From the NCBI RefSeq assembly GCF_042453785.1, contig NC_091671.1:40318501-40382500 (forward strand): 64,000 nt of DNA, in the 5' to 3' direction. Each line of letters starts with the position of its first letter. Position 1 is the first letter of the stretch. This DNA comes from Malus domestica. Taxonomy: Eukaryota; Streptophyta; Magnoliopsida; Rosales; Rosaceae. The notes beneath the pieces were generated by a model, which was not told the DNA's origin, ran no database searches, and saw only the letters and a list, made by a program, of their open reading frames with translations. Below, piece after piece: positions 12,279-23,542 of the stretch. The translations under genes and the position numbers were made by a program.

Positions 12279-12509
12279 AAACTAGAATTATAGACATGTA
12301 TACAAATGTTAAATTTAAAAAAAGTTGACGGTGGAATTTGCCTAACATTAGGAAACACATAAGGAATTTTTTTTGAAGGTTTTGACTGCATTTGGCTTCA
12401 GCAAATGGACATGAAACTAATTCTGTTAAAGCTCGGCCTATATAAATACAACGCCACAGTGCCTAATATATAGGACTTAACTTGTCTGTCATAGCACCCG
12501 ATTTGAGCC

Positions 12510-13324
12510 AATGGATAATTTGCAACTATTCTCCGTGTCCAAAATTTCGATTCTCGTCCTTCTTCTTTTGATATGTTTTGCATCTCCATCTTTATAGCTG
12601 CAGATGCAAATCCAGTATCCAAGCAAACCATTTGCAAATTCACCCCAAACCCTACATACTGCAACTACGTTCTGCCAACCAGACCTCAAATATGTACGAC
12701 TTTTGCCGCTATGCTGCGAAAAGTCGTTATCAGAGTCTCAATAAATTCCTTAACTTGGTGGACAAGTATCTCTGAAGCTACTCTGCCACTCTCACAAACT
12801 ACAGTCCTCGCTCTCCAGGGTTGCCAATTTCTTGCAGGGCTCATTGTAGATTTTCTTTGCAAGCTCCCTGGAAACCCTAAACAACACCAATTATCCAACA
12901 CTTTCTGACTCGAAAACCAACGACGTCTAGACCATGCTCAGTGCCATCTTAACAAACCAAACAAGGCATACAAGCCACTGCTTCATGTTGGAGTGTACAA
13001 AATGGTACTAAGGTCCGCTCTCCAACGACACTAGTCTGTACAGTGTTTCTCTGGCCTTGTTCAACAAGGCATGGATGCCTAAGAACAAAAAGAAGGAGAG
13101 AAAACTGCTCGATAATCAGATCAACGTTGATGACGTGTTGGTCAAGGAAATAATGACTGTCAGTCAGGACGAAAGTGGGAACTTCACCACCATAAATGAC
13201 ACCGTTGCAGCCACTCCAAACAAGTCTGAAGCCTCTAAAGGTTACTTCTTGATTTACATCAAGGCATGAGTTTATGAAGAGTATGTGACTATTGATAAGA
13301 AAAAGAAGTACCTCATGATGGTTG
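12510..13324 (+). pseudogene. Pectin methylesterase (PMEI-PME) pseudogene, 5' part only
   Basis: The translated pieces follow the intact enzyme at 23543-25447 from its signal peptide to about residue 322. Recognisable parts are ADANPVSKQTICKFTPNPTYC (inhibitor pro-domain), TVSQDESGNFTTINDTVAAT and VYEEYVTIDKKKKYLMMV. It is dead: a TA insertion in the signal-peptide end (tctttatagctgcag against tctttagctgcag in the intact gene) breaks the frame, further frame changes follow, and the conserved Gly before VYEEYV is a TGA stop. The 3' half is missing; an LTR begins at 13325 right after the Met-Val codons. A TATA-like ctatataaat (about 12438-12447) is still present upstream. It is a same-strand paralogue about 11 kb upstream of the intact gene, so a decayed tandem duplicate. 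Confidence 0.9.
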
Positions 13325-14870
13325 TGTTAGTATTTAAGTGATTTTTAGCTGAAATAAGTTTATATTTTACTTGTTTTAATCAAAGACCTTGGATTACATT
13401 CCAAATGGATGCTCTAGATTAAGTTAGAGTAAGTGGTGTTGAGTGACACATGTAACTATCTCATAGGATAGATAACATGAATGGTTGAGATCGTTTTCAT
13501 TCTGTTAGAGGAGAGAGAAAGGCAATATTCCCTCCTCAGTGCAATGGTAATATTCGTTTTGCTATGTAAGAGAGAAAGTTAGCAATTTCAATAAAATGAA
13601 TGTGAGGCTTCCATCACTGTAAAGCTTTATGAAATTATTCAATCCTTTTTCCAGAAATCTTTCTTAGATCCATTGAATCACAGTACAAAAATCACACAAT
13701 CTAACATGGCCTCAAAGCCAGGTTGCATCATCTACAACTGGGTGTGAATCTGTGAAGATCGCAGCGAAGAACTCGAACTAACCGTCGAGCTTTGTTGCTG
13801 AAGGAAAATTCAGAGAATAAATCTCAGTGATCTTGAATCGAGTTTCATATGGCTAGGTCAAGTGGTGCTGATCTTCTAGCACCGGTATTTAATGGAGATA
13901 ACTTCGATTTCTGGCATATTCATATGAAGATCATATTCCGATCTCATGAACTTTGGGATGTTGTCGAGAATGGTTTCACTACTCCGGCGAAGAAGGATGA
14001 AGAACTCACTGAAGCTAAGAGCAAGCTGGTGAGGGAGAACATAGTCAAAGATGTAAAGGCACTTGGAATCATCTAAGGGGCAGTTTCCGATCAGATCTTT
14101 TCAAGAATCGCCATCCAAGAGACTGCACACGTAGCTTGGAATGTCCTGAAGCAAGAATTTATGGAAGATAAATAGGTAAGAGCTGTGAAACTTCAAGGCT
14201 TACGCCGTGATTTTGAATATACTAGAATGGATGAAAATGAAGCTTTCTCTGCATATCTAGTTGGGCTATTTGATTTGCTTAGTCAAATGAGGAATTATGG
14301 TGAAGATATTAGCAATCAGAGAGTTGTTCAAAAGTTGCTGATAAGCTTACCTAGATCGTATGATAGTATTGCTTCTGTGATGAAAATACTAATGATCTAG
14401 ACACCGTTGATGTTCAAGATGTTGTTGCTATTCTAAAGGGGTATGAACAAAGAATTGATATGCATGATGAGATTCACACTGAGAAGGCATTTGTTAGTCT
14501 TAATATTGCTCCAAAACAAAATAAGTACAATGGGAATCAAGGGTTCAAACTACATAAGAATTGGAAGTCAAAGTGGAAGAAAGGGGATAATAGACCTACA
14601 AATCAAATTGGAAAAGTTGCACGTACCTCTGAAGGAGCCAAGAATCCTTGTATACACTGTGATAAGCTGCATTTTGGTGAATGTTGGTTCAAGGATAAGT
14701 CTAGGTGCCATAATTGCCATAAGTTGGGGCATAGTGCAAAAAATTGTTGTGGGAAGAAGGAAAAGGCTAACCAACATGTAAACTTTGTTAATCAGGTCAA
14801 TGACACTCGTAAAATGTTTTATGTCTGCAATAATGCCATAGTGTACCAAAAAAATATAATTATTACATGT
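13325..14870 (+). mobile_element. Ty1/copia fragment: 5' LTR plus gag region
   Basis: A 382-bp LTR (13325-13706) starts TGTTAG and ends CTAACA. A methionine-tRNA-type primer site (tggcctcaaagccagg) follows at once. The next 1 kb (from 13849) encodes a copia GAG polyprotein with the UBN2-type domain and a CCHC zinc knuckle (CHNCHKLGHSAKNC, around 14706-14747). No pol and no 3' LTR follow, and I find no right-hand target duplication. The element is a broken fossil that lies within the pectin methylesterase pseudogene. The right boundary is approximate. Confidence 0.8.
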
Positions 14871-14914
14871 TTTCTGGGCTTTTCTTGTTTTGTTAGGGTT
14901 TGATTCCTAACATT

Positions 14915-15019
14915 AGTAAATCACACGATGATGGTCAGGTGGAGGCTGAAATGCCTATGTGAATCTTCCTAACCCTCGAAAAGGTGAACTGTCATAGCGA
15001 AGCCACAAATTAGTCTATG

Positions 15020-15050
<31 letters not shown>

Positions 15051-15060
15051 TTTAAATATT
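14915..15060 (+). mobile_element. SINE remnant with (TA)n/T tail
   Basis: The phrase TCACACGATGATGGTCAGG (about 14922-14940) occurs again, inverted, at about 44285-44303 beside a tRNA B-box-like gttcgattctta. The fragment ends in a (TA)n run and a T run (about 15017-15052), like the simple-sequence tails of plant SINEs. Family is not known to me. Confidence 0.45.
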
Positions 15061-15092
15061 GTATATATATCCGTTGGAGGTTAATAATATAA

Positions 15093-15235
15093 GGGTAATG
15101 TTAGGAAAACTAAATTTTTAAACTAAATGGTATGGATTTCAATGACTTGATTATTACTTAAGTGTTAATTATCGTATTTATTTTTTTATTGATGACGCAT
15201 CATTTAATTTATAAATTTAATCTTACTATTAAACG
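15093..15235. mobile_element. MITE fragment, family of 30812-30990
   Basis: It shares gggtaatgtta and gattattacttaagtgttaa with the better-preserved copy at 30812-30990, including the later tgatgacgcatcatttaattta block. The ends are degraded and no target duplication is evident. Confidence 0.55.
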
Positions 15236-15439
15236 TAGTACAATATATATGTTAATACTGAGATTACTGTACTAATTAACAAGTAAAACATGTGTGAGTT
15301 CTTCAATCATGAATCTTTGATTTCATAACTAATTTTATTTTAATCTCGTATTAAAGTCTTTCTCATTTGTTCAACATTTGTACGCACAAAAGTCTTGAAG
15401 GATCCACGCAAAGAAAGTGATTTGAAGCAACTTAATTAG

Positions 15440-15798
15440 TAGTTGGTTTGAAAGTGCTTTTAAAAAAAATAAGAAAAACTAATGAAAGTGGCTTTAAAAC
15501 TTTGAGTTTTAACGATAAGGACAAAATAAAGGATAAAGTGAATAATACCAAGATTGACTTTTTAGTGTAAAAATGTGGTTTTTCGTTAAAGTGAACAGTA
15601 CCAGAAGCTTTTCGTTAAAGTTCCCTTTAAAATAACTTAAAGCGTATTTTGGAATAAACACTAGGTATGTGCTATTGTGCTTTTTGCAGGAAACACTTAA
15701 AGTGTTTTTTTAGGATCCACTTGAAGTTTTACTAAGAATTGGTTTCAAATACATTTTCACAAAAAATGCTATTAGTCACTTTAAATGTACTTCCAAGC
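15440..15798. mobile_element. MITE with a second MITE inside
   Basis: The outer parts (agtgcttttaaaaaaaa at 15450 and cactttaaatgtacttccaag to 15798) match the family also seen at 42987-43216 and 52655-52890. Between them, about 15510-15632, lies another repeat with agtgtaaaaatgtggtttttcgttaaa that recurs at 37905-38065 and 59235-59395. A dimeric SINE then interrupts the outer element at 15799. Confidence 0.6.
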
Positions 15799-16113
15799 TG
15801 TCACTCAGTACTACGGTCTGGTTCCTCTTCACTTGGAAGTGAGAGGTCTTAGGTTCGAATCTCGTGGATGGCGAATTCGATACCAAATTAGGCTGCTCAT
15901 TATGTGACTTTGTCAAACTCTCCCTTCCTTTAATGTAAAAATATCAATGTACTAAAAAAAAAGGTATTCCTCTTCACTTGGAAGTGAGAGGTCTTAGGTT
16001 CGAATCTCGTGGATGGCGAATTCGATACCAAATTAGGCTACTCATTATGTGACTTTGTCGAACTCTCTCTTCCTTTAATGTAAAAATATCAATGTACTCA
16101 AAAAAAAAAAAAA
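15799..16113 (+). mobile_element. Dimeric tRNA-derived SINE
   Basis: Two head-to-tail monomers (15799-15961 and 15962-16113) each contain a pol III B-box-like ggttcgaatctc and end in an A run. The second lacks about 25-30 bases of the 5' end. One perfect 12-bp target duplication, GTACTTCCAAGC (15787-15798 and 16114-16125), encloses both, and no copy of it lies between them. The pair therefore most simply moved as one unit. Related copy: 59640-59770 (minus strand). Confidence 0.85.
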
Positions 16114-16334
16114 GTACTTCCAAGCAAGTACTAAATCTTGTTCTGTATGTGTACAAATGTCCATTTTACGTTGGACATTTTAACTGATGACCTTGCAATG
16201 AAATCAACCAACTTCTAATTTAGCGCTAATTAAGATCAATTTTATGTGTTAGCCAAAATAATTAGTTTTGTTTTCATATGGAAATGGAATTAATCAAATA
16301 TCAAATAACTTGTATGAACGCATTTACCAACTAG

Positions 16335-17330
16335 AGCTAATTTGCAGAAGAGAAAGGTCATTGAACATGCATTGCTCGATTGCCCACGTTCAGTTTCAAT
16401 TTGGTTTTCTAGCCCGTTGAGCTTGAGAACGGGTAGTTTTGTACAAGGTGGCCTTCGAAGTTGGCTGGCACAAATGGCGAGTGCTTTATCCAGACAAAGC
16501 TTTGAGTTAGCTTTGATGTTGCTTTAGAGCATATGGAAGGAAAGAAATTCCTTCTTGTGGACCGGGAAAGCGATGAACCAAGTGGATATACATTGTAGAA
16601 CTCAAGCATGGCTCCAAGAGTATAGAAAGTGGTACTAAGTTACTCATGTATCTTACCATACAATGTATAAAGTGTAAAATATTGTACTAATTCATTATAT
16701 ATAAATGATTATGGTGTGTTTAAACTTCTTTCATTAATTACTACATATTTTCTACACTTGCAATGTTTGCCAGCTCGCTATATAATCAACTTAAATTAGT
16801 TAAATCCATCATGCAATGCATTTCCTTCCAATTTTTTGTGATAAACTAATAGATAATTGACTAAATAAACATCCTGCAAAGTTTTAATAAAAAATTTCAA
16901 GTTTTTCTTACAATTTTCATGGTTTTTATTCAATTTTTATCGATATCGATAATATCCCGATATTTCCATCGAAATTTTCGTGTTTTTGGACTACCGATAT
17001 TTTCGATATCATTGATATTTTAGACCTTGGCTGCACGTATGTGGGGTGTGAAATCTGCAGAAATGGCAGAAACAATGGCAGCGCGAGCTGCTGTCCGTTT
17101 TGCGCAGGAGTTGTCATGCTCGGCCATGGAGATACAAGGGGATGTTGTGGTGATAATTAATGCTCTCCATGCAACTGATGCAGCGGCATTAAGTGGGGAA
17201 TTTGGGCATATCCTAAATGATGCTAGACATATTTTGAAGTCTTTCTCACAACGGAAGGTCACGTTTGGTCGACAGGAAACAAATAAGGTAGCTCACAGCC
17301 TCACAGATTGGCCAGATTGGGTTTAACATT
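16335..17330 (+). pseudogene. LINE (L1-type) ORF2 3' relic with RNase H domain, interrupted
   Basis: The first part (16335-16640) translates to a zf-RVT-like piece: EHALLDCPRSVSIWFSSPL followed after a stop by IWKERNSFLWTGKA. The second part (17027-17326) is the C-terminal half of an RVT_3 RNase H domain: EMAETMAARAAVRFAQEL, then EIQGDVVVIINALHATD and a final NKVAHSLTDW. Such pairs occur at the end of plant L1 ORF2 and in related RNase H-like proteins. About 380 bp of AT-rich sequence with gatatcgataat motifs (16645-17020) separates the two parts, probably another insertion. It is not functional. Confidence 0.75.
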
Positions 17331-17550
17331 AGATAGTCAAATTTCTTGGTATGAAGAACCACTAAATGTAATCTCTGATATTTTTTTCAATAATAGTATT
17401 TAACATTAATTTTGGTGCATGACTCTCTTTTTTCCTTCAATCGGGTTAAGATTTCTGATAAGGTTTTTATCAGGACTAATTGTTAGCACCCTATCCTACT
17501 TGTTCGTACGTATACTTTCATCTTTAATGAATATCGTATTCTTTCTCTAA

Positions 17551-17562
17551 TATATATATATA

Positions 17563-17640
<78 letters not shown>
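17551..17640. repeat. (TA)n microsatellite
   Basis: About 90 bp of almost pure TA with one GTGTA interruption. Confidence 0.97.
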
Positions 17641-17643
<3 letters not shown>

Positions 17644-17715
17644 AATAACTTGTGGAGACAAACGATTTGATATTTCTCACAAATTAATTGAAGTAATAGT
17701 CGGTGCGTACCTTAA

Positions 17716-18849
17716 GGGTGTGTTTGTTTGGCTTCACTAACCTTCACTAGACTAGACTAGACTAAAAGTTAGTGCAGTGTTGTGTTTGTTAATCACAATG
17801 ACTAACTTTAATGGGGCTAGGTGGGACTCGTCCCGACTATCGACCTCGCTAGAGGGTCTCAGATAGTCCCCCAAAATGAAGCGGACTGCTAAGACCGCTC
17901 TTTGCTTCGTCTACTTTGTCTACTCGCGTCGCGTTCTCTTCCTACTGGACGACCTCGCCGTCAAATCCTCCCACTCTCTCCCCGCATAGATCTTCCCTTG
18001 CTATATCTCTGTGCACCGCCAACCCAAACCACCACCTGAATCCCAAAATCTATTTACCACCACCGATGGGTCAGGCTCGATCCGTGGATCAATTAGAAAG
18101 GAGAAAGTTTACTTGATATTACGATCGGCTGAGGGCTGGGGTTGACGACCGAAGGCTAGGTTTGAAAGTTGAGGTTCGAAGACAAAGGTTTGAAGGCAAA
18201 AACGGATTGCAAAGATCTGCTAGAGAAATTGGATCAATTTGGGTTTTTCCAAGCACTATTCTCTCTTTTGATCTTTGGGATCCAAGCAGTGAACTTGTCA
18301 TCTGGGATTTTAACAATTTGTCTAGTTTAAAAGATCTGCTGGAAAATTGGATTGTTTGGGTTTATTTTTAATTGGGTTCAATTGGGTTTTCTGGATTTGA
18401 ATAATTGGTGATATAGATCGGTTCTTTTGTTTTGGTCATTTTTTGTTTTACATTTATTCTTCGAATTTATGTTGTTCTTACATTGAAGATAAAGATTTGG
18501 AAATGTTGATTGTGATGTTCTTCAATGGATATTTTACAAGTTGTTTGGTTGTTGAGAAAACTGACGAAGAATCGTAATTTTATTTGCCATAGATTGTGGG
18601 TTATGGATGCATGTTTGATTCCAACTGTGGTTGCAATGTCTGAAAATTAGTTGAGTTTCTTTTGACGTTGAGAGCTCAAAAGCCCCCGTTTCTTTCGAAC
18701 ATTGATAACTATTTCATTATCCTTATTTTTAGTCCGACACTGCACCAAACGTTTCACTAAGCTAGTCCAGCTTAGTCTAGTCTAAGCCAGTCCAGCTTAG
18801 TCCCTGCAGCTAGTCCAGTCCGAGACAGTCCGGTACAACAAACGCACCC
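17716..18849. mobile_element. PIF/Harbinger-like non-autonomous element, 1.1 kb
   Basis: Both sides carry TAA (17713-17715 and 18850-18852). The ends read GGGTGTGTTTGTTTGGC on the left and, reverse-complemented, GGGTGCGTTTGTTGTACC on the right. Subterminal ctagactagactaga on the left and repeated agtccagcttagtc on the right may be transposase-binding repeats. The interior (17880-18400) has a C-rich, exon-like base composition and may be a relic of a transposase first exon or captured host sequence; I recognise no protein in it. Confidence 0.75.
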
Positions 18850-19047
18850 TAAACGTCTAACGTTTGAATTCAAACTTAAATTTCATGCAATAAACTTTGA
18901 TCAATTTGGCCAAAGGGTTTGACTTTAGTTATACCTGTTAATTTAACCTACTTCTAACGACTAGATTTCTTCTCAAGCATTATTTATTAATATAGTAGAT
19001 TTTAAGATTAATTTGGGAATGAAAGATGTTCCTGGCCTTAATTAAAT

Positions 19048-19379
19048 GGGAACATTTTTGCTCACTACCATAAACTATGGTGTATGTGTTCGTGGCGGGA
19101 ATTTCCGTGGGGAATGCTTCCTGGCCGACGAGCACACAGCTCCCCGATAGGTTGGCACCGGTTGATGCTTTCTATCGGGCTTCTGCTTTACTGGCGGGCT
19201 TGTCGGGCAAAGCCTGTCGGGCAAGGCTGAAAGAGAAGGACAGAGTTAACTTTGAAAGGTGCCTTTGTGAGGCCTTAGGTGTAGGCCTTGAGGCTCACGA
19301 TCAAGATTAACTTTAAATTGCTCAGGCGTGCCACTACCATCTTCAGCATGGTAGATGTAGAACGGATGTATGAGTTTTA

Positions 19380-19450
<71 letters not shown>

Positions 19451-20918
19451 GAGAGACTATGTTAGTTATTGACAGGTGCCTTTGTGGGGCCTTAGGTGTA
19501 GGCCTTGAGGCTTCCCATAAATAACTAACTTAGTACTCAAACATATAAGGTTCCTTTTGTGAGTTATATGGTTCTTATAACCATTATACTTCTGATTACC
19601 TGAGCTCAAAGAGTAGAATGGATCCAAATAGGTATCTTTGTGGGGCCTTAAATAGGCCTTGAGGCTTCCCATCAGAACCCCTTCTATACTCAATGTTCTT
19701 GCCCGAGAAATAGGATGAATCCAAATAGGTGCCTTTGTGGGGCCTTGAATAGGCCTTGAGGCTTCCCATTAGAATTCATCCCGTACTCGAACGTTATACG
19801 GTCATCATAATATAACAGAAATAAAACCAAGTGACAGGTCGATTACTTACACCCCAAGTAACTTCGGACTTCTTGTTATCAACGCTTGTAGTGGATGGGT
19901 TAAGTCCACATCAGGTTCTTTTTTATGCCTTGAGGCCAAGGACTTTTTAATGTGATCAAATCTTATATGACCAAAGGTTTAGAACTTAGATCTGGCTTGA
20001 ATTGTGAAGACATATTCAAGTCGGATTCAAGTGCTGAGAGAGTCTTTTAATAGCCATATTACTAGAAATAACTTGGATACAATTTGAAGTATACAACATA
20101 TTGCTAGGCTAATGAATGAAAAGACAAAAGCAAAGGAGGTCGAGCAAGGTTTTAACCTTGTCGGGCAAGGCTGATCGTCTTGCAACTTCCTATCTTTGTG
20201 GGTTAACTGAAGGTTTGAAGGCTTTAGAAAAGGGGTAGGGAAATGAGTTTGCAGAAAGAAAATCGATACTACAGCAGGCGTTGAGCAGGGTAGCAGAGCT
20301 ATTACAAAAGGTTTATCCCAAAAGGGATGAAGGCTTGGGCTTACTACAGCTTCGTTTTGAAGGCAAATCTGGTATTTGAGCAGAGTTTGTGCTTTTGTTT
20401 GGTTGTTTGAGTGTCCTTGATTCTAACTTCTCTTTATCCTTTTATAGACAACTTGGTTCGGCCTCCTGTAGCAATAATCTTGCCCGAATGTAGTCTGAAG
20501 GATAGTGACTCATCAGCTATTTACTTGTACTGCCATTTAAAAGTACTTTTTGGGCTGATTAGCTGGCTGGTCTATACCACTTGGCCATTGGGTAGGTGAG
20601 CAAGTAGTCTGCATGGCCTGCACTTAGTCAGAAACAGGCTTCCCTGCCTTCTGGACTTCGGTTGGGCTTCTTCCTTTTAGGCTACTCTTTGGGCCAACTT
20701 CCCCTGAGCCCAAAGTTTCAGTTTTGATCCAAACAGTATGCTCACCATACATCTAATCCATTAACACGTGTCATTTCACTTAATTTTAGTTAACTTTCAC
20801 ATTAAATGTTAGTTTTTCAATTTTGAAAAAAATTAACCAAGTGAAATGACACGTGTCAATTGATTAAGTGTATGGTGAGCATACACCATAGTTTTTTGTG
20901 GTGAGCAAAAATGCTCCC
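19048..20918. mobile_element. Palindromic MULE-type MITE split by an LTR insertion
   Basis: A 9-bp target duplication TAATTAAAT (19039-19047, 20919-20927) flanks ends reading GGGAACATTTTTGCTCACTA and, reverse-complemented, GGGAGCATTTTTGCTCACCA. The MITE proper is 19048-19086 plus 20741-20918; it is a near-perfect palindrome with arms of about 100 bp, each containing acacgtgtcatttcact. A 9-bp duplication suggests Mutator-type mobilisation. The remainder is a later insertion (19087-20735). Confidence 0.85.
19087..20735 (+). mobile_element. Probable solo LTR (1.65 kb) inside the MITE
   Basis: The insert starts TGTTCGTGGC and ends GATCCAAACA, and is flanked by the perfect 5-bp duplication GTATG (19082-19086, 20736-20740). 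It has TG...CA ends but no coding region, so a long solo LTR is the best reading. It contains four copies of the phrase ggtgcctttgtggggcctta (near 19257, 19475, 19634, 19728; the first and third are variants) and a (TA)n run at 19384-19448. Confidence 0.75.
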
Positions 20919-20927
20919 TAATTAAAT

Positions 20928-23460
20928 AGCCTCTAAAAAAATTTTAGGTGTATTTGGATTGTGACTGCATAATAGTGCTATTTCATCTAAAGTAAAATAT
21001 ATTCAAAAAGTAATATATATCAATTATATTGTTTTCTCTTATTATAACATGCGAAATAATACACCACATTGTTTGTATTCCCAACTACTCGGTACCAATA
21101 AAAATTTCTCGTAATTTGGGTGGTGAACTTGTTAATCATCATTATATTTTTATGATAAGTATCAACCAAGTGGGATTAAACAAAAAAGGTTAGAATTCTA
21201 GATTTGGAGGAAGCTGCGGGAAGCTTCATTCCATTTGCAAAGCTTAATTAGGTAGCACGTGTTTCCGCATCAAGAGGAAGGTTTTAACTTGGGAGTGCCA
21301 ACTTAGACGCATTGACTTGGTCACTTCACTTATATTTATATCCCCAAATGGCTTAAGGGCCTGTGTACAGGGTATGGTGTCTGATTCCACCGTCTTCGAA
21401 GGGTCTTAAATTTGTCAAATTCCAAATGGCTAAGTTTTCAACGCGGTTACAGACTGCATACGTTTCTGGTCGATTGACTTGGAATATATAGCTTGTGTTC
21501 ATATATTTCATTAGCTTAGCAAGTCAATATAGATAGGGACTCAACTTCAGATCAAGAGGAAACCAAGATTAATCACCTCTCACTCTCAAATGAGAGATTC
21601 TCTCATGTCCATCAAATATGTCACGTGTTAATTGTCTGTTGGTGAATAGTGTATACACTTTTTATATACGTGTCTTGAATGGTGATGTCATTTAAACTAA
21701 CTATTAGTTGTGTGAGAGTATGTCTTTTCAAACTCAGATCCTCTCATTAACGCTTGTTTAAAGATGAAAATCCCAAATTTGCCAACCCTAACAACTTAAC
21801 ATTATCCTATGATTTTGTTATGATTGTTCAAAGTTTAAACCAAAGCATAAGTGACACGTAGGGTTCACATTGCTTTGGTATACTGAATACTTGCATAATT
21901 TCAAAGAGTAATATCATTCACATACTTCTTTTTACTTAATACAACGCTTGTTAATATTTTTTTATTGATCTTCTTCAATTCAATTAATTTGACAACAATA
22001 AATTAAAAAAGATAAGTAAAAAATAAAGATGAGTGTATGAATAGCATATAGCACCACCCATTCTATACCACACTGCCGTCCTCGTCAATGCAACGTGGAA
22101 TGCAACGTGGCAAAAGCAAATATAGCCAAAATCCACCGTCACCATTTGAACTCGAATGAACTTTTCTTTTAGTTTACTATAAATCCATAGAACCGATCGT
22201 GTTAATGGTTATATTATATAAGGAAATCTAATTAGTAATTAGCTAGGCAGGATACAATGGTATATCTTCAGGGAAGTTGACAATAATTTCACGTCCAATT
22301 TAAAACAACGCCACTAGCTATCAGAAGAATATCGAATTAAAAATTCTTGAAGTAGTAAATGCGACAAATTGTTTGGAAGAAAGTTGTTCTTACATGTATA
22401 TATACCTCATCAAATGATTATACAAATCATGCCTTGAGATTGATATCTGACCTATTCGATATATGTTACCAATCCCCTTCCCTTTGGCACCTTCCCCACC
22501 GTTGACAAATGCCACAATGCATCTAACCTCTAAGTAAATAACAAAATACAGTGAAAGCTTAAAGTTAATTTAAAAACTGTTATTGGACAATCACACTCCG
22601 GGAATTGTATATTTTTTACGTAAATTTTATTTTTGGTCAAACAAAGTTTAGGGAAGAGGCTAACCCATCTCAAGGTTAGGATATATTCGAACCTCTTTTA
22701 GGATTTACCTTATGCCTTTTTTTGTTTTTTTTTGTAGATTGCTCACCAAAATGGATGCCAATAGCTGGTCGAATCTGAGCCTTAGTTTAGCGAAGAAAAC
22801 GATCCTTACTAACTCAATTAATCCTCAACCTTTTATGTTATTTTCTTTTACAAAAATGATAGAGTGACTTCACTGTGAGAAGCAAACAAAGACAAAAGGT
22901 AATATCTTGTCAAAGTCATACATTTTTTTGTGTGGAGATAAATTCACGCAATAAGAAAAAAAATTATAACTCTTACATGATCACCAGAAGAATTAAGAGA
23001 AGTTGGTATAAAACCACAAGGGCAACAAACCTAGCAAGCTAGCACCTGTGCTCCCAAAAATTCCCTCGCTAACACAACGAGACCACAACATTCTACTGGA
23101 TGAGTGCAGGCTAGGATGACTAAATTTTCTCAAGTACAAAGACTTGTCATGGAATTTTTCTTCTATGGCACGTGCTACTGTTAGATCTTTGCATATAGAG
23201 ATCTAATATTTCTTTGTAACAATTAAATCTTGCATAGAATTCGAACTGCTACGTAGTAAGTTGGACACTTCGTAGCAGAACTAGAAAATTCAAAATTTGC
23301 CTAACTGCTTGATTCATGGGTGTTGGTCGCAAACTCATATAACATCAAGTCCCAGATCAAACGCGCATTTGTTTGCACACAGTATTACAATTCAGTTGAC
23401 CTCACAAATTAAAATACAAATATCCACAAAAAGTAATTCACCTCGCTTTCCCTCTCGCCT
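20928..23460. other. Gene-free region upstream of the pectin methylesterase
   Basis: No coding frame is supported. A degraded copy of a MITE family (core gatcttcttcaattcaat, about 21900-22060) occurs; better copies are at 38935-39060, 45130-45275 and 53397-53551. The rest is AT-rich with scattered ACGTG motifs (for example cacgtgtt at 21257 and 21622). Confidence 0.5.
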
Positions 23461-23462
23461 CC

Positions 23463-23473
23463 TATATATATAT
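23463..23473 (+). promoter_or_regulatory. TATA box of the pectin methylesterase gene
   Basis: The tatatatatat run lies about 75 bases before the start codon, the usual distance for a plant gene with a short leader. Confidence 0.6.
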
Positions 23474-23542
23474 GGATCAAGCCCATCACCTATCATCAAC
23501 TCCACTAAGTAGTATGCAAAACTAATTCAAATTCCAATCCAA

